A stretch of DNA of 64,000 bases from positions 1-64,000 of the forward strand of contig DATAYM010000091.1 of NCBI GenBank assembly GCA_036272595.1, given 5' to 3'. The DNA is from Poindextera sp036272595. Lineage in GTDB: Bacteria; Pseudomonadota; Alphaproteobacteria; Caulobacterales; Caulobacteraceae. Of the stretch, positions 40,338 through 48,558 are shown piece by piece (within the stretch, counting starts at the first letter, position 1; each line of letters opens with the position of its first letter). Both the position numbers and the translations under genes were made by a program. Under the pieces are notes generated by a model. The model was not told where the DNA came from and searched no databases. It worked only from the letters and a program-made list of their open reading frames with translations.

Positions 40338-41632
40338 CGGCCGGCCCGCTGCTGGGCGCCGTTGCGGCTGGGCTGCACCGCCAGGCCGGTGAACCAGGCG
40401 CCCACCGGATCGAAGCTGTCGCCGGCGCGGCCGACGATCTGCAGGCGCTGGGCCGCGCAGCCGCTTGGCGCGACATCGAAGGGCAGGGAGATTGCGCGCC
40501 AGGCGCCCGGGTCGCCGCCGAGCCCCGCGTCCAGCATCGGCTGGCCTGTTCCGTCGGCGCAGAGGAGGGCGAGCCGGAACTGCCCGGCCTCGGCCGGCGT
40601 CTCGAACATCACCTGTCCGGTCAGCCGGTAGGCGCCCGGGGCCAGCAGAAGCGTCTCCGACGCCAGCTCATCGGTGATCGTCGGCGTAAAGCGGACATAG
40701 AGCCCGGTGGGCGGACCCGACGGCGGGCTGCTGCGCTCGGCGACGACGCGGGAATTCGGATTCAGGCGCCAATTGAACGGCGTCGCCCCGGGGGCCGGCG
40801 CAAAGTCGCCATCGTAGAGTCCGCCCGGCCTGAGCGGCGCCTTGGCCGGCAGCAAGCTGGCCCAGGCCTGATAGGCGCGCGCATAGGCGCCGTCGTGGAT
40901 CAGCCGCCCCACCAGGAAGCCCGCCTCTTCATCGGTCGGCGGCGCGGAGGTCTGCTTCAACTGGCCCAGCACCCGCAAGGTCAGGTCCGGATCGCCGCCC
41001 GCGGCGAGCGCGCGCAGGAAATCGGGCCGCCACAACGGCTTTGCCGCCAGCCGCCAGACCAGGGGCGGGACGGCGCGCGGGTCGCTCGCCGCGTCGATGA
41101 TCAATGGGTAGAGGGTCGTGTCCATGCCGTCGTCGAGACGAAGCATGGCGTCCGCGCGGTCGAAGGCCGCCGGGTAGTCGTCCCGCGACAGGGCGTCGTC
41201 GAACAGCCAGGCCTGGGTGAGCAGGTCGCGGTGGCTGCGGGCTCCAGCGGCCGCCATCAGGGCCTGCGCCTCGCGCGGACGGCCCTGGCGCTGAGCGCTG
41301 AAGCCGAGGATCCGCAGCGGCGCCGCCGCCAGCGGCGCCTCGACCAGCGCCCTGCGCGCCAAGCCCGCCGCCTGCTCGATATCGGCGCTGGTCCTGGCCG
41401 CCCTCAGCCGCGCGTCGGCTTCGGCGGCCAACGCGTCGGGGTCGTTCGGCCGCCAGTGCAGGACGGCGGCCGGCGAGGCGTCGACCAGCCCGTCGGCCAT
41501 CAGCTGCGACACGCAGCCCCAGCCCAGCCCGATGGCCAGCACGGCCAGCAGTCCGCCGGCGACCAGGTCGTGAACCCGATCCGGGGAGGTGGGCTCCCGC
41601 GTACCGGCATGACGGAGAGACGCGACGCTCAT
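40334..41632 (-). CDS. membrane-anchored TPR-like protein of the exopolysaccharide operon
   Basis: A 432-residue protein without a firm family name. One N-terminal hydrophobic helix (about 24-42, LVAGGLLAVLAIGLGWGCVS) anchors it; residues about 65-240 are Ala-rich helical repeats that read as TPR-like (RARTSADIEQAAGLARRALVE-like spacing, LRILGFSAQRQGRPREAQAL, PAAFDRADAMLRLD). The C-terminal part (about 275-420) is beta-rich (GAYRLTGQVMFETPAEAGQF; LQIVGRAGDSFDPVGAWFTG) and could be a carbohydrate-binding-like domain. Location between Wzc and a glycosyltransferase suggests a periplasmic scaffold for the synthesis or export complex. The role is inference. Confidence 0.65.
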   Translation of the reverse strand: MSVASLRHAGTREPTSPDRVHDLVAGGLLAVLAIGLGWGCVSQLMADGLVDASPAAVLHWRPNDPDALAAEADARLRAARTSADIEQAAGLARRALVEAPLAAAPLRILGFSAQRQGRPREAQALMAAAGARSHRDLLTQAWLFDDALSRDDYPAAFDRADAMLRLDDGMDTTLYPLIIDAASDPRAVPPLVWRLAAKPLWRPDFLRALAAGGDPDLTLRVLGQLKQTSAPPTDEEAGFLVGRLIHDGAYARAYQAWASLLPAKAPLRPGGLYDGDFAPAPGATPFNWRLNPNSRVVAERSSPPSGPPTGLYVRFTPTITDELASETLLLAPGAYRLTGQVMFETPAEAGQFRLALLCADGTGQPMLDAGLGGDPGAWRAISLPFDVAPSGCAAQRLQIVGRAGDSFDPVGAWFTGLAVQPSRNGAQQRAGR

Positions 41633-41637
41633 GAAGG

Positions 41638-43953
41638 CTATTTCCGCTGGAACCAGCGATCCGGTCCGGCGGGGGCCAAGCGCGGCTTGGGCGGCTTGTG
41701 TCCGCCTCCGTACTCGTAACTGTATGCGTAGCTCGCCCCCGCGCCGTAGCCGTAGCTGCTCGCCGTCTTACGGGCGTCGAACTTGGTGAGCACGGCGCCG
41801 AGCAGGCGTGCGCGGCTGCCTCGCAGCCGAGCGATGGTCGCCTTGATCACCGCTTGCCGCATCGATCCGGCCTCGATCACCAACGCGGTGGCGTCGACCG
41901 CGTTGGCCAGCAGCGGCGCATCCGCCAGCCCCATGATCGGCGGCCCGTCGAGGATGACCAGATCGAACTGCCGCGCGGCCTCGGCCAGGATCTGGGCCAT
42001 CCTGCGGGCCGCGAGCAGTTCCGCCGGGTTGGGTGGCAACGGACCGCTGGTGATGATCGAGAGGTTGGGCTGGCCGCTGGGGTGCACGGCTTGGCCGAAC
42101 TCGCAGTTGCCGACCAGGAGGTTGCTCAGGCCCTTCGACTGATCGCCGGTGAACAGCCTGTGCAGCGACGGGTTGCGCAGGTCGGCGTCGATCAGCAGCA
42201 CCCCCAGGCCGAGGCGCGAGAAGGCCTGGGCGAGGGCGGCGGCGGTCGTGGACTTGCCTTCGCCCGGCCCGGCGCTGGTCACCAACAGGCTCCGCGGCGC
42301 GCCATCGGCCATCGAGAACTGCAGCGCCGTCCGCAGCGAGTGATAGGCTTCCGTCAAGGCCGAGCGTGGATTGGCCAGCGCCGCGGCCGGCGCCTCGCGA
42401 CCCATCATCGGCACCGCGCCCAGCAGCGGCAGGCCGAGCTTGGTCTCGATGTCCTCGGGCGATTTTACCGATTGGTCGAGTTGCTCGATCCCGAACGCCA
42501 GCAACACGCCGGCGAGCAAGCCGATCAGTCCTGCGACCGCGAGATTGAGCACCGGCCTGGGCTGGAATGGCGCGGTCGGGACCATCGCGCGGTCGACGAC
42601 GGAGATGTTGTTGGCGCCGACGGCGCCGGCGACGCCGACCTCCTTGTAGCGCTGCAGCAGGCCGTCATAGAGGGTGCGGTCGGTGTCCACCTCGCGCTGG
42701 ATGATATTGTACTGGATGCTGCGGTTGCGCAGATCGAGCACGTCGCCCTTCAGCTTGTTGACCTGACCGGCCAGCATGCCCTCCTGCCGCTGCGCCACCT
42801 GATACTGGGCGGCCACCGACTGCTTGATGGCTTGCACGTTGGCGGCGATCTGCCGGTCGATCTCCGCGATCTTGCCGCGGATCTCGATCATGGCCGGAAA
42901 GTCGGGTTTGTAGATGGCCAGCTTGTCCTGGTAGTCGGCCTGCAGGCTGGCCTTGGACTGTTGCAGCGCCTGTATGGTCGGGCTCTGCAGGATTTCAGGC
43001 AGGCCGAGGCCTGAGGTCGCCTGGGCTTCCCGCCAGTGTTGTTCGGCCTGGATGCGCTGGTTCTTGGCCTGGTCCAGCGCCGTGTCCATGGCGGCCAGGT
43101 CGGCCCCCGGCAGCGATTGCGGTGTCGGCGGCGCGGGGGTCTGGCCGGCGACCGCCGGCGGACTGACGCCGTCCGACAGGTTGATGATCTGGTGGGCCGT
43201 CGCATAGGCCACCAGCGCCCGTTCGGAGTCCTCCAGCTTCTGGCGGATCTCGTTGATCCGACCTTCCAGGAATTGTCGCGCATAGGCCGAAGCCTGGTAG
43301 CGGCGCTCCAGGTTGGAGGCGATGAAGTTGTCGCTGACGGCGTTGGCGATCTTGGCCGCCTCGACGGGGTTCTGGCTCTGGTAGCTGACCTGCACCAGCT
43401 GCGAGGTGCGCACCGGGTTGATGGTCAGGCCTTTCAGCAGCTTCGCCGTCGCCTTCTGCTCACGCGCCGGGCGATCCTTGGCCGGGCCGGAGCCGCCCTG
43501 CATGAAGGCCTTGTCGTCGGCCAGGTTGAGGCTGGTCACCACCCGCTGCGCGAGGGACTGGCTTTTCAGCAGGCCATATTGCGTCTGGTAGAACTGCTCG
43601 TTGTCGAAGACCTGCGTCGGTTGCACGGCGCCGTTGTCGACCACCTTCGGCGCCTCGCGATCGATTTCGAGGGTGGCCGTGGCCCGGTACAACGGCGTCA
43701 TCAAAAGGGTGGCGACGACGCCCAGGATCAGCGCCACCGCGACGCTGCCGGCGATCAGCCAGCGCCAGCGCGAGAGCACCTGCCAGTAATGCAGCAGGCT
43801 GAACTCCGACTCCGGTTCGCCGCCGTCCCGGGCGGGAACGACCACCGGCTGCCAGGGGTCGCTGGGCCTCTCCGGCGCCCGCCGCCCGCCACCGAACCGC
43901 TGCGCGGCCAGAGCCGGACCACGCCGTTCCAGTTCGTTATCGCCTGCGGTCAT
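41638..43953 (-). CDS. Wzc/ExoP-type polysaccharide co-polymerase with tyrosine autokinase
   Basis: A 771-residue inner-membrane protein. After a cytosolic N-terminus come a first membrane helix (about 70-90), a long periplasmic Wzz/coiled-coil part (about 95-465), and a second helix (about 470-490). The cytosolic BY-kinase domain has Walker A SAGPGEGKSTT (560-570), Walker A-prime LLIDADLR (about 586-593) and Walker B LVILDGPP (about 665-672). The C-terminal tail carries six tyrosines between about 734 and 748, the expected autophosphorylation cluster. It sets chain length together with Wza export; the PHP phosphatase encoded two genes upstream would remove the phosphates. Confidence 0.94.
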   Translation of the reverse strand: MTAGDNELERRGPALAAQRFGGGRRAPERPSDPWQPVVVPARDGGEPESEFSLLHYWQVLSRWRWLIAGSVAVALILGVVATLLMTPLYRATATLEIDREAPKVVDNGAVQPTQVFDNEQFYQTQYGLLKSQSLAQRVVTSLNLADDKAFMQGGSGPAKDRPAREQKATAKLLKGLTINPVRTSQLVQVSYQSQNPVEAAKIANAVSDNFIASNLERRYQASAYARQFLEGRINEIRQKLEDSERALVAYATAHQIINLSDGVSPPAVAGQTPAPPTPQSLPGADLAAMDTALDQAKNQRIQAEQHWREAQATSGLGLPEILQSPTIQALQQSKASLQADYQDKLAIYKPDFPAMIEIRGKIAEIDRQIAANVQAIKQSVAAQYQVAQRQEGMLAGQVNKLKGDVLDLRNRSIQYNIIQREVDTDRTLYDGLLQRYKEVGVAGAVGANNISVVDRAMVPTAPFQPRPVLNLAVAGLIGLLAGVLLAFGIEQLDQSVKSPEDIETKLGLPLLGAVPMMGREAPAAALANPRSALTEAYHSLRTALQFSMADGAPRSLLVTSAGPGEGKSTTAAALAQAFSRLGLGVLLIDADLRNPSLHRLFTGDQSKGLSNLLVGNCEFGQAVHPSGQPNLSIITSGPLPPNPAELLAARRMAQILAEAARQFDLVILDGPPIMGLADAPLLANAVDATALVIEAGSMRQAVIKATIARLRGSRARLLGAVLTKFDARKTASSYGYGAGASYAYSYEYGGGHKPPKPRLAPAGPDRWFQRK

Positions 43954-43985
43954 GGGACAGCCTCGCCGAAGTTGCGAACAGTTGG

Positions 43986-44684
43986 CTAGAAGGGGCGGAA
44001 GAGCGTGAAGAAGGGCGTGATCGGCGCGAAATCCCGGATGAACCGCCGCATGGCGGACGTTCCCACCACGACGATGTCGCCGGCGTAGATCTGCGGATCG
44101 TCCGCCTTTCCGGCGTTGATCGCCGCGAGGTCATAGACCGCGCCGACGCGCCGGTTGCCGGCGGTCCGGAACACCGCCACGTTTTTTTGATTGGCGTACT
44201 GATCGGCGCCTTCGGCGAGCGCGACGGCCTTCAGCAGCGTCGTATCGCCGGTGACGTCGAACTGACCAGGCTTGGTGACCGCGCCTTCGACGGTGAACTT
44301 CTGGCTCACCGCCGTCTTCACCGAGACGGTGACCTGGGGCGATTGCAGATACCGTTCGCCGAGCAGGTGGGCGATGTCCGCCGCCAGTTCGCGCGGCGTC
44401 TTCCCGGCGGCGGCGACGTCACCGATCAGGGGCAGGCCGATATGGCCGTCGGCGCCGACCAGGATCGGATGATCGACGTATTGAACCTGAAAGACCGTGA
44501 TCTCCAGCGTGTCCAGGGGGCCGATGCGATAGTCGAGCTGCTTGTTCACCTCCGTCGCGGTGGCGTCCGGGGGCGGCAGCGGCGCGTCGTGCACGATGGC
44601 GACGCCCGCCGCGGCCCGGCCGGCCAGCGCAACGGCGAGCAAGGCGGCGATGGCGGCCGGCGCGGTCCGACGTCTGCGGTTCAT
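43986..44684 (-). CDS. Wza/GumB-type polysaccharide export protein
   Basis: A 232-residue exported protein. A signal peptide (about 1-26, AGRAAA-G) is followed by a poly-export domain (YRIGPLDTLEITVFQVQYVD; GHIGLPLIGDVAAAGKTPRE; TVSVKTAVSQKFTVEGAVTK) and a SLBB-like domain (KPGQFDVTGDTTLLKAVALA; YAGDIVVVGTS). It forms the periplasmic or outer-membrane channel for the polymer. I see no lipobox Cys, so it is probably not a lipoprotein like E. coli Wza. GGGAG lies 6 nt before the ATG. It overlaps the phosphatase gene by 4 nt and is 32 nt before wzc. Confidence 0.92.
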   Translation of the reverse strand: MNRRRRTAPAAIAALLAVALAGRAAAGVAIVHDAPLPPPDATATEVNKQLDYRIGPLDTLEITVFQVQYVDHPILVGADGHIGLPLIGDVAAAGKTPRELAADIAHLLGERYLQSPQVTVSVKTAVSQKFTVEGAVTKPGQFDVTGDTTLLKAVALAEGADQYANQKNVAVFRTAGNRRVGAVYDLAAINAGKADDPQIYAGDIVVVGTSAMRRFIRDFAPITPFFTLFRPF

Positions 44685-45520
44685 CGGTAGCTCCCATGCT
44701 GGTTGGCGCTCGAGCGGCCGAACCCGAACTGCGCGAGCAACCCTTCGAGCCCGGACTTGCGCCGTTCCTCGACCTTGCCGTCGCTCAAGGCCGGCGGCAG
44801 GCTGGCGGGCGGCGCGTTGTCGAGGATCCCTTGCGGCCGTGTACGGACCATGTGGTCGGCCTCCTCCTCGCCGACGCGTTCGGTGACCGCCTCACGGGCT
44901 TCGGCCAGGAGCGGCGGCCGCTTTTTGAGATCGTGGGCGTCGGTGGCGATGATGTGGACAAGGCCCTCGTCCACCATGCGCTCCGCCCAGTAGCGCGGGC
45001 GCCGGCCGAACCGGCCGGTAAAGGATCCGGCGGTGATCTGCATCCACACCCCGGCCCGCATGAGCCGGCGCATCAAGTCATAGTGACCCTCGATCCAGGT
45101 GAGCCGCTCCGGATGGGTCAGCACGGGCTGGTAGCCCGCCGCCATCAGATCGAAGGCCGCATGGTCCAGCCTGGGCGGCGCCACATGATGCGGCGGCTCG
45201 AAAAGGAAATAGCGCGTGTCGTTCAGCGCCGGAACGCGGCCCGAGCGAAGGCCCTCGCAGAGTCCGGAATCCAGGTGGGCGTCCGCCCCGCAGACCACCT
45301 TCAGGCCGATGCCGGCCTCGTCCAGCGCCCGCTGCAGATCGCCGACGGCCCTGCGGATGTCCTCGCCGCGGTTGTCGTAGATGCCGGGCATGATGTGCGG
45401 CGTGCAGGCGGTGATCCGGATGCCGTCGTCAAACGCCATGCGGGCCATGCTCAGCGACACGTCGATGTCCGGCGCGCCGTCGTCGATACCGGGCAACATG
45501 TGGCAGTGCAGATCGATCAT
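44681..45520 (-). CDS. CpsB/CapC-type PHP-family tyrosine-protein phosphatase
   Basis: A 279-residue metal-dependent phosphatase. MIDLHCHMLPGIDDGAPD at the very start gives the first metal ligands; TACTPHIMPGIY, GADAHLD, TNPERL-like sequence as VLTHPERLTWIEGHY, and IIATDAHDLKKRPP complete the PHP metal site. It dephosphorylates the tyrosine cluster of BY-kinases such as Wzc and so tunes polymer length. The ATG at 45520 is the canonical start; 35 in-frame upstream codons are Arg-rich and not family sequence. It is the first gene of the leftward operon, which makes the phosphatase-export-kinase set promoter-proximal. Confidence 0.92.
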   Translation of the reverse strand: MIDLHCHMLPGIDDGAPDIDVSLSMARMAFDDGIRITACTPHIMPGIYDNRGEDIRRAVGDLQRALDEAGIGLKVVCGADAHLDSGLCEGLRSGRVPALNDTRYFLFEPPHHVAPPRLDHAAFDLMAAGYQPVLTHPERLTWIEGHYDLMRRLMRAGVWMQITAGSFTGRFGRRPRYWAERMVDEGLVHIIATDAHDLKKRPPLLAEAREAVTERVGEEEADHMVRTRPQGILDNAPPASLPPALSDGKVEERRKSGLEGLLAQFGFGRSSANQHGSYR

Positions 45521-45926
45521 CTGGCCCTGTCTCAATCGCCGCAGTCGGCAAACCCGCATGGCGCGGTGGCTGGAATCCACGTCAACTCGTCGGGGAGGGA
45601 TCGCCCGCCCCGACCGCAGTCTCATGGCTTCGATCTAACCCATCCGCATAAGATTTGTTCCCGCCGCCGCGCCCATAACTACTGCTCAGTCTGTACCAAA
45701 TCCGGCTTTTTACAGCAAAGCTGCCCTTAGCATGGCCCGCAATGTGGCGACTTTTGGGCAAAAGCACGTCATTATCGTGTATTGCTACGCTGATATTCTT
45801 TAACCATCCGACCATCGGCCAACAAATATTGAATTTCTCCGGATTTAATTGAAACAAAGCTAGTCCTGATCGGTTTAGGGGCCGGGGGTAAGCAGCCTCG
45901 GCTCCATCGAGGACGGGTGGCGTTTC
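45521..45926. promoter_or_regulatory. 406-bp divergent control region of the exopolysaccharide locus
   Basis: The longest non-coding stretch in the window and clearly more AT-rich than its surroundings, most of all at 45640-45870. It must hold the promoter of the 17-gene leftward operon and that of the rightward transferase gene. A candidate -35-like TTGAAA is at about 45850. I could not fix a convincing -10 partner, operator or small RNA. The frame that is open on the reverse strand here is only shadow of the transferase gene. Confidence 0.6.
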
Positions 45927-47084
45927 ATGGAAAAGGCGTTGTCGGAAGTCGGCCGCGGAGGGCTTGAGGCCGCCGCGGCGGCCTTCATCCTGACGGTCCT
46001 GCTCATCCCGTTGCTGGTTCCCCTGGCGCGGCGGGTGGGACTGGTGGACCATCCGGGGGGCCGTAAGACCCACGCGGCGGCGACGCCCATGGTCGGCGGC
46101 GTGGCCATCGCCCTTGTCTCGATCCCGCTGGCCCTGGTGATGTTTCACCCCTCCGCCCCGCTGCTCGGGCTGGGCGCGGCGACCCTGATCCTGTTGCCGG
46201 CCGGGGTGCTGGACGATCGGTACAATCTGAACTGGGTCTTGCGCCTTGCCGCTCAGTCGGCCGCCGCCCTGGCCATGATCTATGTCGGCGGCGTGCGCGT
46301 GGAGCTTATCGGTTCGGCCTTCGGCCTCGCCCACCACACCCTGGGCATGCTCTCGGTCCCGTTCACCGTGATCGCCACCGTCGGCCTGATCAACGCCTTG
46401 AACATGGCCGATGGCGTCGATGGCCTGGTCGGGGGGCTGACCCTGGCGGCCCTGGCGATGCTGACGGCGGCGGCCGTGTACTCCGGCGCGGCCGACCTGG
46501 CCTGCGTCCTTGTACTGATGATGGGATCGACCGCCGGCTTCCTGGTCTACAATCTGCGCACCCCGCTGCGGCCGCGGGCGCATGTCTTCATCGGCGCCGG
46601 CAGCGAGTTCCTTGGCCTTCTGATCGCCTGGGCCAGCTTCCGCCTGACGCAGAATCCAGCCCACCCGGTCAGCCCGGTGCTGGCGCCGTTCCTGGTCGCG
46701 CCTCCGGTGGTCGATTGCCTGGTCCTGATCGCGCGGCGGCTGCGCAGCGGCCGGTCGCCCTTTTCCGCCGATCGGAACCACATCCATCATCTTCTGCTCG
46801 ACGCCGGGTTCTCCACCACCGGGGCGGTGAGCACGCTCGTCGCCCTGTCGGTCGGGCTCGGCGCGGCCGCGGCCCTGGCCATGCACGCGCATGTTCCACA
46901 GGGCCTGTTCGTCACCGGATTTCTCGGGCTGACGGCCGCCCACTACGGGCTGACCTCCCGGCGCGAGCGCTCCATCGGCCTGTTGGACCGCCTGGCCAGG
47001 GTGGCCCGAAGGCCCGGCGGCCGAACCGCCGTGGCCTCACGGCGCGACCGCGCCGGCCGAGACGCGCGCGCTCATCATCTCTGA
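45927..47084 (+). CDS. WecA/MraY-family polyprenyl-phosphate sugar-1-phosphate transferase, altered metal motif
   Basis: A 385-residue membrane enzyme with about 11 hydrophobic segments that would load the first sugar-1-phosphate on undecaprenyl phosphate. Conserved: KTHAAATPMVGGVAI, the Asp pair LDDRYNLNW (96-97), NALNMADGVDGLVGG (157-170) and NHIHHLLL (284-291). The usual (F/V)(M/L)GDxGS motif, whose Asp binds Mg in MraY, reads FIGAGS at 221-226 (nt 46587-46604): one residue is missing and no Asp remains. The gene is otherwise intact, so it is either catalytically different or inactive. WecB and WbpA/WecC context suggests GlcNAc-1-phosphate as substrate. Opens the short rightward unit with the dehydrogenase gene. 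Confidence 0.85.
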   Translation: MEKALSEVGRGGLEAAAAAFILTVLLIPLLVPLARRVGLVDHPGGRKTHAAATPMVGGVAIALVSIPLALVMFHPSAPLLGLGAATLILLPAGVLDDRYNLNWVLRLAAQSAAALAMIYVGGVRVELIGSAFGLAHHTLGMLSVPFTVIATVGLINALNMADGVDGLVGGLTLAALAMLTAAAVYSGAADLACVLVLMMGSTAGFLVYNLRTPLRPRAHVFIGAGSEFLGLLIAWASFRLTQNPAHPVSPVLAPFLVAPPVVDCLVLIARRLRSGRSPFSADRNHIHHLLLDAGFSTTGAVSTLVALSVGLGAAAALAMHAHVPQGLFVTGFLGLTAAHYGLTSRRERSIGLLDRLARVARRPGGRTAVASRRDRAGRDARAHHL

Positions 47085-47143
47085 AGCGGTTTTCACCTGT
47101 CCCCCCCGCACCCTGTCCCCCGCATAATGTCGAGAGGTCGTCC

Positions 47144-48556
47144 ATGAGTACCGTTTCGCCGCTCCACTCCACGCCGCAGCGCGGCCGCGATGACGCGCCG
47201 CCCCGCCGGCCGCGCGCCCCGGACTTCAACCCCGGCGCCCGCCTGGCGGCCTTGATCAGCGAACGGCGGGCCATCGTCGGGGTGATGGGCCTTGGCTATG
47301 TCGGCCTGCCGCTGGCGGTGGCGTCGGCGCGGTCGAGCTTCCACACGGTGGGATTCGACATAGACCCCGCGAAGGCGCGGATGATCAGCGAGGGCCGCTC
47401 CTATATCGGCGCGGTGGCGTCGAGCGACCTCGGGTCGGTGGTCGACCAGCGGGCGCTGGAGGCGACCATCGACTTCCGCCGCCTCGCCGAGTGCGACGTC
47501 GTGATCATCTGCGTGCCGACGCCGCTGACGCGGCATCGCGAACCGGACCTCTACTTCATCGAGGCCACGGCCGAGGTGCTGGCGGGCCAGTTGCGGCCCG
47601 GGCAGCTGGTCGTGCTGGAATCCACCACCTATCCAGGCACCACCCGCGAGGTGCTGAAACCCATTCTGCAGCGGTCCGGGCTGGTCGCCGGCGAGGACTT
47701 CTTTCTGGCCTTCTCGCCGGAACGGGAGGATCCGGGCAACGCCGCCTTCGACACCGCCACCATACCCAAGGTGGTCGCCGGCGACGGAGCCGAAGCGCTC
47801 CAGCTGGTGCGCGCCTTCTACGGCGCGGTGGTCGAGCGGGTGGTGCCGGTCTCGTCAACCGATGTGGCCGAAGCGGTCAAGCTTACCGAGAACGTGTTCC
47901 GGGCGGTCAACATCGCCCTGGTCAACGAGCTGAAGATGATCTTCCAGGCGATGGGGATCGACATCTGGGAGGTGGTCGATGCGGCCAAGACCAAGCCGTT
48001 CGGCTACATGGCCTTCTATCCGGGCCCGGGCCTGGGCGGCCACTGCATTCCGATCGATCCGTTCTACCTGACCTGGAAGTCGCGCGAACAGGACATCTGC
48101 ACCCGCTTCATCGAGCTTGCCGGCGAGATCAACGTCGCCATGCCGCGCTACGTGGTCGACACGCTGGCCAGGGCGCTGGACGACCGCTTCCATCTCTCCC
48201 TGAGCGCGGCCCGCGTGCTGGTGATCGGCCTGGCCTACAAGAAGGACGTGACCGACACCCGTGAGAGCCCGTCGCTGAAGCTGATCGAACTTCTCGAGGA
48301 ACGCGGGACCTCCGTCGACTACCACGATCCGCATGTGCCCGAGGCGCCGCTCACCCGCGAACATCCCCGCCTGGCCGGTCGCGGTTCGGCGCCGATCGAT
48401 CCGGAGCACTTGGCCGCCTATGACGCGGTGCTGATCGCAACGGACCATGACGCCATCGACTACCGGCCCATCCGCGACCACGCCCGGCTGATCGTCGACA
48501 CCCGCAACGCCATGCACCGGCGGGGGCTGGATTGTCCGCAGGTGGTCAAGGCCTAG
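47144..48556 (+). CDS. UDP-N-acetyl-hexosamine 6-dehydrogenase (WbpA/WecC family)
   Basis: A 470-residue NAD-dependent dehydrogenase that oxidises UDP-GlcNAc or UDP-ManNAc at C6 to the uronic acid. NAD-binding GLGYVGLPLAVA is at 49-60; FSPEREDPGNAAFDTATIPK is typical of WbpA-like members; catalytic Cys301 lies in YPGPGLGGHCIPIDPF. C-terminal UDP-binding domain: VLVIGLAYKKDVTDTRESPS. The ATG at 47144 is preceded by GAGAGG; the first 40 residues are Pro/Arg-rich and poorly conserved. It sits 59 nt after the transferase gene. With WecB it could give UDP-ManNAcA; which epimer is used cannot be told from sequence. Its stop is 2 nt from the convergent lyase-like gene. Confidence 0.92.
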   Translation: MSTVSPLHSTPQRGRDDAPPRRPRAPDFNPGARLAALISERRAIVGVMGLGYVGLPLAVASARSSFHTVGFDIDPAKARMISEGRSYIGAVASSDLGSVVDQRALEATIDFRRLAECDVVIICVPTPLTRHREPDLYFIEATAEVLAGQLRPGQLVVLESTTYPGTTREVLKPILQRSGLVAGEDFFLAFSPEREDPGNAAFDTATIPKVVAGDGAEALQLVRAFYGAVVERVVPVSSTDVAEAVKLTENVFRAVNIALVNELKMIFQAMGIDIWEVVDAAKTKPFGYMAFYPGPGLGGHCIPIDPFYLTWKSREQDICTRFIELAGEINVAMPRYVVDTLARALDDRFHLSLSAARVLVIGLAYKKDVTDTRESPSLKLIELLEERGTSVDYHDPHVPEAPLTREHPRLAGRGSAPIDPEHLAAYDAVLIATDHDAIDYRPIRDHARLIVDTRNAMHRRGLDCPQVVKA

Positions 48557-48558
48557 GG

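Noticed and set aside
45582..46943. Reverse-strand open frame running through the divergent control region and opposite the WecA/MraY-family gene
   Set aside because: Gln/Arg/Gly-rich shadow without start signal; the membrane transferase on the + strand has clear family motifs.
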